14,738 nucleotides of DNA from Poindextera sp035294785 (GTDB taxonomy: Bacteria > Pseudomonadota > Alphaproteobacteria > Caulobacterales > Caulobacteraceae), in the NCBI GenBank assembly GCA_035294785.1, contig DATGKF010000112.1, positions 1 through 14,738 on the forward strand. Direction: 5' to 3'. A program made the translations under genes and the position numbers. The notes under the pieces were generated by a model that ran no database searches, was not told the origin of the DNA, and saw only the letters and a list, made by a program, of their open reading frames with translations. This document shows, one piece after another, positions 1 through 6,269 of this stretch. How positions within the stretch are numbered: the first letter of the stretch is position 1; each line of letters opens with the position of its first letter.

Positions 1-144
1 ACGGCCGATGCGCTCGTCGCCCAGGGCGTCGCCCAGTCAACCCTGCAGGTCGACTGGAAGGGCAAGACCGACCTCGCCGTCCCAACACCCGACGGCGTCA
101 AGGAACCGCTCAACAGGCGATCCACCATCGACATCAACTTCTAG
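1..144 (+). CDS. OmpA-family outer membrane protein, C-terminal end (partial)
   Basis: Only the last 47 codons are present; the gene begins before the window and stops at TAG 142-144. The visible peptide holds segments VAQGV, VDWKGKTDLAVPTPDGV and EPLNRRSTIDINF. The last matches the end of the OmpA C-terminal peptidoglycan-binding domain, where the asparagine and paired arginines of the NRR motif are conserved and a short beta strand closes the domain. Family members sit in the outer membrane or periplasm and anchor the envelope to peptidoglycan non-covalently. The missing N-terminal part would show whether this is a beta-barrel porin-like protein or a lipoprotein. The gene is followed by a strong intrinsic terminator, so it is probably the last gene of its transcript and independent of the genes downstream. 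The fragment is short, so the family call is good but not certain. Confidence 0.72.
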   Translation, partial: TADALVAQGVAQSTLQVDWKGKTDLAVPTPDGVKEPLNRRSTIDINF

Positions 145-170
145 GCTCCGCCCGCCCGGGCAACCTCGGC

Positions 171-207
171 AAAGGGCCGCTCTGCACAAGGGCGGCCCTT
201 TTTCTTT
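171..207 (+). terminator. Rho-independent terminator after the OmpA-family gene
   Basis: A perfect 10-bp stem pairs AAAGGGCCGC (171-180) with GCGGCCCTTT (192-201) around an 11-base loop, and the T-rich tail TTCTTT follows at 202-207. It lies 26 bases after the stop codon of the OmpA-family gene and 63 bases before the next start. Because the stem begins with AAA and ends with TTT, it could also stop transcription arriving from the - strand, although no - strand gene ends here. This is the only strong intrinsic terminator I see in the window. Confidence 0.88.
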
Positions 208-270
208 GCCCGCCAGGCCCGGTCTGGATAACTGACTCGCGAGCGCCGGCAGAGCGCGCGGGAGGACGAG

Positions 271-1503
271 ATGCGCTTCGGGATCTTCTACGAGCACCAG
301 CTGCCCAAGCCCTGGAACGCCGGGGACGAGGAGCGGCTGTTCCACCAGGCGCTGGAACAGGTCGTGCTCGCCGACAAGCTTGGCTACGACTACGCCTGGG
401 AGGTCGAGCACCACTTCTTGGAGGAATACTCCCACTCCTCGGCGCCCGAGGTCTTCCTCGCCGCCTGCGCGGCGCTGACGAAGACCATCCGCCTCGGCCA
501 CGGCATCCGCCAGGTGATCCCCAACTACAACCACCCGGCCCGCACCGCCGAGGGGCTCGGCACGCTGGACATCATCAGCCACGGCCGTCTCGACTTCGGC
601 ATCGGCGAGGGCGCAACGCGCCTGGAGCTGGGCGGCTTCGGCATCCCGGCGAAGGAAAAGCGGGCGATGGCGCTGGAGGCCGGCGAGCAGATCGCCAACA
701 TGATGGTGATGGACCCCTACCCGGGCTACGAGGGCAAGGGCTTCTCCTTCCCTTGCCGCAACATCGTTCCCAAGCCCGTGCAGAAGCCGCATCCGCCGAT
801 GTGGATGGCCTGCACCAACCGCGACACGATCAAGGTCGCCGCCTCGATCGGCGTTGGGGCGCTGGCGTTCTCGTTCGTCAATCCGGAGGAGGCGCGAACC
901 TGGGCCGAAATCTACTACGGCATCATCAAATCCGAAGAGTGCGTGCCGATCGGCCATGCGGTGAACGCCAACCTGGCGATGGTGTCGAACTTCTCCCTGC
1001 ACCGCGATCGCGCCGAGGCGATCCGGCGCGGCCAGGAAGGGTTCGAGTTCTTCGGCTACGCGGTGAACGCGCTCGTCGCACACGACACCGTGCCGGGTCG
1101 CTCGAGCCTTTTCGCCGACTTCGTCAAGGCGCGCGGCGCCCGTGACGAGGAGCTGATCGCGGCGAGCCGCATGGCCGAGCGGCAGGCGAACGGCATCGGC
1201 ACGCCCGACGACATCCGCGCCCATATCGAGGCGTTCGAGGAGGCCGGCGTCGACCAGGTGATCTTCCTGCAGCAGGCCGGCCGCAACAAACACGAGCACA
1301 TCTGCGAGTCGCTGGAGCTGTTCGCCGCCGAGGTGATGCCCGCCTTCAAGGCCAAGGTCGCCGCTCGGGAAGCGAACAAGGCGAAGGACCTTGAGCCCTT
1401 TATCGACGCCGCCATGGCGCGCAAACGCTGGATGCCGCCGCTGGCCGACGACGAGATCCCCGTGGTGAAAGCCTCCGTCCAGCGGGCGCAGGTGGCGCGA
1501 TAA
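271..1503 (+). CDS. LLM class flavin-dependent oxidoreductase (luciferase-like monooxygenase), copy 1
   Basis: This 410-residue protein belongs to the bacterial luciferase-like family, TIM-barrel enzymes that use reduced FMN or F420 for monooxygenation or hydride transfer, usually in the cytosol. The N-terminal strand MRFGIFYEHQ, the EHH motif at residues 46-48, the NHPARTAEGLGTLD helix near 87-100 and the GRLDFGIGEG strand near 105-114 are typical of the family. The C-terminal 50 residues or so, rich in Lys, Arg and Ala, lie beyond the usual barrel. ATG 271 is supported by GGAGGA at 261-266 and by the family-typical first strand. It opens a run of three + strand genes, with an SDR 67 bases downstream and then an alpha/beta-hydrolase, which fits oxidation of a ketone, terpene or aldehyde. 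The substrate and the choice of FMN or F420 cannot be read from sequence. A second, divergent family member lies at 5091-6248. Confidence 0.9.
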   Translation: MRFGIFYEHQLPKPWNAGDEERLFHQALEQVVLADKLGYDYAWEVEHHFLEEYSHSSAPEVFLAACAALTKTIRLGHGIRQVIPNYNHPARTAEGLGTLDIISHGRLDFGIGEGATRLELGGFGIPAKEKRAMALEAGEQIANMMVMDPYPGYEGKGFSFPCRNIVPKPVQKPHPPMWMACTNRDTIKVAASIGVGALAFSFVNPEEARTWAEIYYGIIKSEECVPIGHAVNANLAMVSNFSLHRDRAEAIRRGQEGFEFFGYAVNALVAHDTVPGRSSLFADFVKARGARDEELIAASRMAERQANGIGTPDDIRAHIEAFEEAGVDQVIFLQQAGRNKHEHICESLELFAAEVMPAFKAKVAAREANKAKDLEPFIDAAMARKRWMPPLADDEIPVVKASVQRAQVAR

Positions 1504-1570
1504 GAGATCCGCTCTTTCGACGGCCCTGCTTCGTCCCTATCTGAGCGATGTCAACATAGCGGAGGGGCGT

Positions 1571-2593
1571 ATGGACGGTTCTGGGACGGTGCTGGTCACG
1601 GGCGGGTCGGGCTATATCGGCGGCTGGTGTGTGATCGCGCTCCTGCAGCGAGGGTACGTCGTCCGCACAACTGTCCGCGATCTCGCTCGCGAGCCCGCTG
1701 CGCGCGCCGCCATCGCAAAGATCGTCGATCCGGGTAATCGTCTCAGCTTCCACGTCGTCAACCTCACCGCCGACGAGGGCTGGGACGAGGCGGTGGCCGG
1801 CTGCGACTACGTCCTGCACGTCGCCTCGCCGCTCGGCGTCACCGAGCCGAAGGACCCCAACGAACTCATAGCGCCCGCCCGCGAAGGCGCGCTCCGCGCC
1901 ATCCGCGCCGCCATCAAGGCCGGCGTGAAACGGGTGGTGATGACCTCCTCCGTTGCCGCGACGAACCGGCCCGAGCCGGGCGACTGGACCGCCGACGAGA
2001 CCGCCTGGACGGACGGCGATGACGCTAAGGTCGGCGCCTACGGCCGATCGAAGACGCTGGCCGAACGCGCCGCCTGGGACCTCATCAAGACGCAGACCGC
2101 AACCACGCTGGCGGTGGTCAATCCGGCGTTGGTGCTCGGTCCGGTGACCAGCGGCGACTTCTCGGAGTCGGTGCAGGTGGTCGAGCGGCTGCTCACCGGC
2201 CGCGTGCCCGGCCTGCCGCGCCTCGGCTTCAACGTCGTCGACGTTCGCGACGTGGCCGACCTGCACATCCGCGCCATGACCGCGCCGGAAGCGGCCGGGG
2301 AACGCTTCATCGCCGCCGCTCACTACGCCTGGATGACCGAGCTCGCCGATCTGCTTCGCCAGCGCCTCGACGCCGCGCATGCCGCGAACGTGCCGACGCG
2401 CAAGGTGCCGGACTTCGTCGTCCGCATCGTCGGCCTGTTCGACAAGGACTTGGGATCGGTGACGCCCGGGCTGAACCGCAGGCACGACTTCAGCTCCGCG
2501 AAGGCGCAGCAGAAGCTTGGCTGGACGCCACGCCCCCTCGCCGACACCATCCTCGACTGCGCCAACAGCCTGATCGCCGAGGGGATCGCGTAG
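1571..2593 (+). CDS. NAD(P)-dependent epimerase/dehydratase-family oxidoreductase (extended SDR, dihydroflavonol reductase-like)
   Basis: This is a 340-residue extended short-chain dehydrogenase with a Rossmann fold at the N-terminus. The dinucleotide motif TGGSGYIG lies at residues 10-17 (Gly11, Gly14, Gly17). The catalytic pair is Tyr157 and Lys161 in the YGRSK segment, with Ser126/Ser127 as the catalytic serine region in VVMTSSVAA. Overall it resembles the dihydroflavonol-4-reductase/aldehyde reductase branch, whose members reduce ketones or aldehydes with NADPH; a true sugar epimerase is less likely. ATG 1571 follows GGAGGGG at 1561-1567, and no upstream in-frame start would keep the fold-opening strand near the N-terminus. 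It lies between the flavin monooxygenase and the alpha/beta-hydrolase on the same strand (gaps of 67 and 56 bases), so co-transcription is plausible. The substrate is unknown. Confidence 0.88.
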   Translation: MDGSGTVLVTGGSGYIGGWCVIALLQRGYVVRTTVRDLAREPAARAAIAKIVDPGNRLSFHVVNLTADEGWDEAVAGCDYVLHVASPLGVTEPKDPNELIAPAREGALRAIRAAIKAGVKRVVMTSSVAATNRPEPGDWTADETAWTDGDDAKVGAYGRSKTLAERAAWDLIKTQTATTLAVVNPALVLGPVTSGDFSESVQVVERLLTGRVPGLPRLGFNVVDVRDVADLHIRAMTAPEAAGERFIAAAHYAWMTELADLLRQRLDAAHAANVPTRKVPDFVVRIVGLFDKDLGSVTPGLNRRHDFSSAKAQQKLGWTPRPLADTILDCANSLIAEGIA

Positions 2594-2649
2594 CGCTTGA
2601 CGGGTGCGCTCACCGGGCGTTCTCCGAAGGCTGAAGAGGAGATGCAGCC

Positions 2650-3498
2650 ATGGCCTTCGCACAGCTTTCCAGGGTTCGGCTTGAGTACTTCCCGCACGGC
2701 GATGGGCCGGAACGCGTTGTGTTCATTCACGGATTCCAGGCATCCGCGCGCATCTGGCGGATGGTGCAACAGGCGCTTCCGGCCGACCGCTACGCCTCGA
2801 TCGCGATCAACAACCGCGGCGCCGGCCAATCCGACGCGCCGCCCGATGAGGCGGACTTCGGCGTCGAGCCTTTCGCCGCCGATGCCTTCGAACTGGTCGA
2901 GCAACTGGGCTGGCGCGACTTCACCCTCGTCGGCCACTCGATGGGGGGCGCAACGGCGGCGCAGTTCGCTGTCGACCACCCGGCCCTGCTCAAGGGCCTC
3001 ATCCTCCTGGACCCTGCCGATCCGGACGGGCGGCCGCTGCCGCCCGGCATAAGCATGGAAGCGCTGCTCGACGCCCGCATGGCCGCGCGGCGCGAGCAGT
3101 TGGCGCGCGGCGGCGCGGGCGATGGCGTCGATGCGTCCGGCGCCGGCGCCAACGCCGAGCTGTTGCAGGCGTTGGCCGAGGACATGCGCAACGCGCCGGA
3201 GCGGCGGCTGCGCGGCTCCATGCGCTCGATGCTGAACGTCCGCCTGGGCGAGCGCGTCAGAGCGCTGCCGATGCCGGTGATGCTGGCCGGCGGCGACGCC
3301 GACGCATTGATCCCGCTTGCCAGCATGCTCGCCACCTGGGCCAAGCTCCCCGCCGGCAGCGGCCTGCACCTCTGGCACGGGATCGGCCACTCGCCGAACC
3401 TCGATTGCCCGGACGAGCTGGCGGCGCTGATCCGGCGCTTCGTCGAGCAGACCATCCCGGCGCGCGGTGCGGCCGCCCAGCCGGTCGCCGCTGGCTAG
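2650..3498 (+). CDS. Alpha/beta-hydrolase
   Basis: This 282-residue protein has the alpha/beta-hydrolase fold and probably cleaves an ester, lactone or related bond in the cytosol; no signal peptide is visible. The oxyanion-region HGF lies at residues 27-29 and the nucleophile elbow GHSMGG at 95-100, with Ser97. The likely acid is Asp218 in the GGDADALIP segment and the catalytic His is His247 in GIGHSPN, so the triad is complete. A low-complexity Gly/Ala-rich stretch at about 153-168 lies in the cap region. ATG 2650 is preceded by AGAGGAG at 2635-2641 with 8 bases of spacing. An ATG at 2642 is out of frame. It is the third gene of the + strand run. Its stop codon shares the palindrome CTAG (3495-3498) with the stop of the convergent glycosyltransferase-like gene. 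A lactonase role after flavin oxidation is possible but is inference. Confidence 0.9.
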   Translation: MAFAQLSRVRLEYFPHGDGPERVVFIHGFQASARIWRMVQQALPADRYASIAINNRGAGQSDAPPDEADFGVEPFAADAFELVEQLGWRDFTLVGHSMGGATAAQFAVDHPALLKGLILLDPADPDGRPLPPGISMEALLDARMAARREQLARGGAGDGVDASGAGANAELLQALAEDMRNAPERRLRGSMRSMLNVRLGERVRALPMPVMLAGGDADALIPLASMLATWAKLPAGSGLHLWHGIGHSPNLDCPDELAALIRRFVEQTIPARGAAAQPVAAG

Positions 3499-4208
3499 CG
3501 GATCACCAACGGGCTGAACACGGCGACCCGCCCCAAGCCGATCAGTTGGGCGGCGATCTCGCGCCGTCGGCGGCTGAAGTCCTGCTCCCTCCAGGTCGCC
3601 ACACCCGGCTCGGTGCTGGTGGGACAGAATGCCAGCGGGCCGAGGTCGTGACAAAGCGGCGGCTTTACGAGGCCGCAACTCATCAGCATGTCATCGATGG
3701 GATCGTTGTCGGGCCAGGCCGGGAAGCCCAGCTGGGCCGCCAGGGCGAGCGCGCCCAGCGCCTGTGCGCGGGAGAAAGCGTAGGCCAGGTTCAGGAAGCT
3801 CAGCGCCGCGTTGATGTTGCAGAGATCGCTGCGGAAGGAGAGGCGCCCGGCCTCGAGCTCCACCCGCTGGCCCCAGACGCCGTGCGCCCGATCCGGCTCC
3901 GCGGCCAGTCGCTCGGCAAGGGCGGCGATCTGCGGCGGCGTCAGGAACGTGTCATCGTCGATGGCGATGTAGTGGTCGAAGGGCGCCGCCGCGGCGATGG
4001 GAAAGCGTGCGCCAGCGCCGCGGTTATCGGCTTTCCGGTACCACACTTCGTCCCAGGCGATGTCGTTGCGGTCGCGAAGGCTGGCGTCGGCCGCCTGGTC
4101 GAGCAGGAAGATCGGGGCCTCTGGCAGCGCCTCGCGCGCGTTTCGGGTGACCAGCCCGATGTTCTGCGGCCGCTTGTAGTTCTGGATGATGACGGCGACG
4201 GACGGCAC
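3495..4208 (-). CDS. GT-A type glycosyltransferase-like protein
   Basis: The predicted product is 237 residues and looks like a nucleotide-sugar glycosyltransferase. The first strand VAVIIQNYKRP is typical of a GT-A Rossmann-like start, the metal-binding acidic cluster DDD lies at residues 84-86 within YIAIDDDTFLTP, and NRGAGARFP at 62-70 resembles the segment before the DXD strand. A later acidic segment DNDPIDDMLMS (167-177) is in the place where such enzymes carry the catalytic or acceptor-site acid. I chose the GTG at 4206-4208 because the fold starts directly after it. The open frame extends upstream to an ATG at 4355, but that part lies inside the methyltransferase and is arginine-rich shadow sequence. 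No clear Shine-Dalgarno precedes the GTG; the methyltransferase stop lies 5 bases before it, so translation is probably coupled. Acceptor and sugar are unknown. Confidence 0.75.
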   Translation of the reverse strand: MPSVAVIIQNYKRPQNIGLVTRNAREALPEAPIFLLDQAADASLRDRNDIAWDEVWYRKADNRGAGARFPIAAAAPFDHYIAIDDDTFLTPPQIAALAERLAAEPDRAHGVWGQRVELEAGRLSFRSDLCNINAALSFLNLAYAFSRAQALGALALAAQLGFPAWPDNDPIDDMLMSCGLVKPPLCHDLGPLAFCPTSTEPGVATWREQDFSRRRREIAAQLIGLGRVAVFSPLVIR

Positions 4209-4213
4209 GCGCG

Positions 4214-4954
4214 CTAGCGGCTTGCAACCAGCGTGAAGGTCCCGGGGATCGTGGCGTCGGTCCAGCCAGGATGCTCCTCCAGCCGCGCGACGCGGAAGCC
4301 CGCGCCGATCACCGCGGTGACGATCTCGCCGAGCGTCCAAAAGCGAAGAACGCACTGGCCCAGCTGGCGGCCGGCGCCCGTCGGATCGGGCACGTCGCCG
4401 AGCACCGGCTCGCTCAGGAAATAGTCGCCGGGCGCGCCAGGCTGGAACAACTTGCGCTCAACCGGATGGAACTCGTTGATGAGTAGGACGCCGCCGGTCG
4501 CGGCGAGTCCGGCCATGACGGCGAAGAAGCGATCCAGATCCTGGTGATAGTGGAGGACGCCAAGCTCCAGGACCACCGCGTCGAACGGCGCGAGGCCGAG
4601 CGTGTCCGCTTCGATCACATCGCCCAGCCGATAGTCGATCGCGACGCCGGCCGCCGCCGCCAACTCCAGCGCGTAGCGGCGGTTTTCTTGGCCGAAGTCG
4701 ATGACGGTCGCCTCGGCGCCGAGCAGCGCCAGCGCCACGGCGACGCGACCGTTCGAGCCTTGGATGCTGACGATGCGCGTTCGGGCCACGTCCCCTAGGT
4801 GCGGCAGCAGGCGGCGGAGCTTGAAGCGCGGGTCGGCGACAAGCTTGGCGGCTTCGGCGGCGGGCGCGCCGATGGCGTCGACCCACGCTTCGTAACGGCC
4901 GGCGTTCCAGGCCGCGCGGTTCGTCTCGGCGGCGTCGTCAGGCGCGGCGACCAT
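4214..4954 (-). CDS. Class I SAM-dependent methyltransferase
   Basis: This 246-residue protein has a Rossmann-type methyltransferase core. Motif I is IVSIQGSNGR at residues 61-70, a variant of the usual acidic-x-Gly-x-Gly pattern. The acidic residue ending strand 2 is Asp86 in VIDFGQENRRYA, a following GD lies at 111-112, and strand 4 reads VVLELGVLHYHQDL (127-140), typical of small-molecule methyltransferases. ATG 4954 is strongly supported by AAGGAGG at 4959-4965 (- strand). The C-terminal half carries strand-like segments and ends in TFTLVAS. It is the first gene of a two-gene - strand unit with the glycosyltransferase-like protein, suggesting methylation of a glycan, lipid or secondary metabolite; the acceptor is not known. 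It diverges from the second LLM gene across 136 bases. Confidence 0.85.
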   Translation of the reverse strand: MVAAPDDAAETNRAAWNAGRYEAWVDAIGAPAAEAAKLVADPRFKLRRLLPHLGDVARTRIVSIQGSNGRVAVALALLGAEATVIDFGQENRRYALELAAAAGVAIDYRLGDVIEADTLGLAPFDAVVLELGVLHYHQDLDRFFAVMAGLAATGGVLLINEFHPVERKLFQPGAPGDYFLSEPVLGDVPDPTGAGRQLGQCVLRFWTLGEIVTAVIGAGFRVARLEEHPGWTDATIPGTFTLVASR

Positions 4955-4958
4955 CGCA

Positions 4959-4965
4959 CCTCCTT
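4959..4965 (-). promoter_or_regulatory. Strong Shine-Dalgarno of the methyltransferase gene
   Basis: Read on the - strand this is AAGGAGG, a near-perfect anti-16S match, 4 bases before the ATG at 4952-4954. It fixes the start of the methyltransferase and contrasts with the absence of a visible site before the GTG of the next gene, which supports coupled translation of the pair. Confidence 0.8.
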
Positions 4966-5079
4966 CCGGCGTTCGAATGCGCAGAGGGGCCAGTCTAGCG
5001 CAAGCGTGCCGGACGCGGCGACGTCCCTACCCGGCGTCTTGCCACGGCCGCGGGCGGCAGACACGATGCCGGCAAAACG

Positions 5080-5085
5080 AGGAGG
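5080..5085 (+). promoter_or_regulatory. Shine-Dalgarno deciding the start of LLM copy 2
   Basis: AGGAGG lies 5 bases before ATG 5091. The open frame runs upstream to an ATG at 4977, but the extra 38 residues are arginine- and cysteine-rich and unlike the family, so this ribosome binding site marks the real start. Confidence 0.82.
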
Positions 5086-5090
5086 CGTCC

Positions 5091-6248
5091 ATGAAGGTCG
5101 GGGTTTCGCTGTTCGCGCAGAACTACACCGACTGGGACCGCTATGAGGCGGCCGAGGCGGGCGTCGAGAGCGGGAACGGTCCGCCGCGCATCTCCGACGC
5201 GCAGATCTACCGCGAGCAGTTTCAGCTAGGCCGGCTGATCGAGCCCCTGGGGTTCGACTCGCTGTGGACCGTCGAGCATCACTTCACGCCCTACACGATG
5301 ATCAACAACCCGACCCAGTTCCTTGCCTACTTCGCCGGCTGCACCGAGCGGATCGACATGGGGACGATGGTCGTCGTGTTGCCCTGGCACGACCCGATCC
5401 AGGTCGCCGAGGGGTTCGTCGCGCTCGATCACATGCTGGGCGGGCGGCGGCTGAAGGTGGGGATGGGCCGTGGGCTGGGCATCCGCGAATACAACGGCTT
5501 GCGCGTTCCGATGGATGAATCGCGCGAGCGCTTCAAGGAGTCGCTCGACCTGCTGCGCGCCAGCCTGAGAGACGAGTGGTTCTCCTTCGACGGCCAGTTC
5601 CACCAGGTCGGGCGCACGTCTCTGCGCCCACGCCCACGGCCGGGTTCGACCCTCCTGGACGACCTCTACATCGCCTGGGGCAGCCCCTCGTCGATGCCGG
5701 TGGCCGCACATGAGAACTGCAAGCCGCTGTTCATTCCTCAACGGCTTTGGGAGGACCACAAGCAAGAGTTGGGCGAATACAACCGCATCCGCGTGGAGGA
5801 GCACGGCTGGAAGCCCGAGCGGCCGACGGTGGTCTGCTGGGTCTATTGCGCCGAGACCGACGCCGCGGCCGAAGAGGGCGCGCGCCGCTATCTGCCGGAA
5901 TATGGCGACAGCGCCCTTCGCCACTACCAGTTCCTGGGCGAGCACTTGCAGGGGCTGAAGGGCTACGAATACTACGCCCAGATGGCCACCATGCGCGCCA
6001 ACCTGCCTCCCGAGTTCGACACGGCCGGCATCTATCTGCAGAACAACGTCTGGGGCAGTCCGAAGACCTGCCTCGAAAAGCTCGAACGGATCAGCATGAT
6101 GATGGGGGCGGACGAGTTCGTCGCCGTCTTCTCCTATGGCTCGATGTCGATCGAAACGGCGGAGGCCAGCATGCGTCTCTTCGCCCAGGCGGTGCTGCCC
6201 AAGACCCAGGCCTTCGCCCTTTCTGATCCGCCGCTGCTCGTCTCCTGA
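5091..6248 (+). CDS. LLM class flavin-dependent oxidoreductase (luciferase-like monooxygenase), copy 2
   Basis: This 385-residue member of the luciferase-like family is clearly distinct from the first copy at 271-1503. Family marks are the opening strand MKVGVSLFAQNY, VEHHF at residues 61-65, the DPIQVAEGFVALDHMLGGR helix at about 101-119 and the flavin-binding segment KVGMGRGLGIREY at 122-134. Length is normal for the family, and no signal peptide or membrane segment is visible. The start at 5091 rests on AGGAGG at 5080-5085 and on the family-typical N-terminus. It stands alone on the + strand, divergent from the methyltransferase and converging on the ferritin-like fusion gene with 21 bases between stops, so it is likely a single-gene transcript. 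The protein probably oxidises an organic substrate with reduced flavin supplied by a separate reductase, which I do not see in this window. The substrate is unknown. Confidence 0.9.
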   Translation: MKVGVSLFAQNYTDWDRYEAAEAGVESGNGPPRISDAQIYREQFQLGRLIEPLGFDSLWTVEHHFTPYTMINNPTQFLAYFAGCTERIDMGTMVVVLPWHDPIQVAEGFVALDHMLGGRRLKVGMGRGLGIREYNGLRVPMDESRERFKESLDLLRASLRDEWFSFDGQFHQVGRTSLRPRPRPGSTLLDDLYIAWGSPSSMPVAAHENCKPLFIPQRLWEDHKQELGEYNRIRVEEHGWKPERPTVVCWVYCAETDAAAEEGARRYLPEYGDSALRHYQFLGEHLQGLKGYEYYAQMATMRANLPPEFDTAGIYLQNNVWGSPKTCLEKLERISMMMGADEFVAVFSYGSMSIETAEASMRLFAQAVLPKTQAFALSDPPLLVS

Positions 6249-6269
6249 CGCGGGCGCCGCTCGGCTGGC

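Noticed and set aside
37..1299. Open frame of 420 codons on the - strand opposite the first LLM gene
   Set aside because: It runs through the OmpA-family tail and the terminator and is the GC-bias shadow of the LLM gene, with no recognisable family. Similar antisense frames at 1400-2662 and 10693-12204 are rejected for the same reason.
1503..1517. AAGAG/CTCTT inverted repeat after the first LLM gene as a terminator
   Set aside because: The stem has only 5 bp, is not GC-rich and is followed by just one further T, too weak for an intrinsic terminator.
2597..2602. TTGACG resembling a -35 box just before the alpha/beta-hydrolase gene
   Set aside because: At a spacing of 16 to 18 bases there is no acceptable -10 box (TTCTCC region), so a promoter cannot be supported.
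4209..4355. Upstream ATG extension of the glycosyltransferase-like gene to 4355
   Set aside because: The extra 49 residues overlap the methyltransferase in another frame and are Arg-rich shadow sequence; the fold begins right after the GTG at 4208.
4990..5020. TAGACT on the - strand as a -10 box of the methyltransferase gene
   Set aside because: No -35-like hexamer occurs 16-18 bases upstream, so the single hexamer is not enough.
4977..5090. Upstream ATG extension of the second LLM gene
   Set aside because: The 38 extra residues do not resemble the family, while AGGAGG lies just before ATG 5091.
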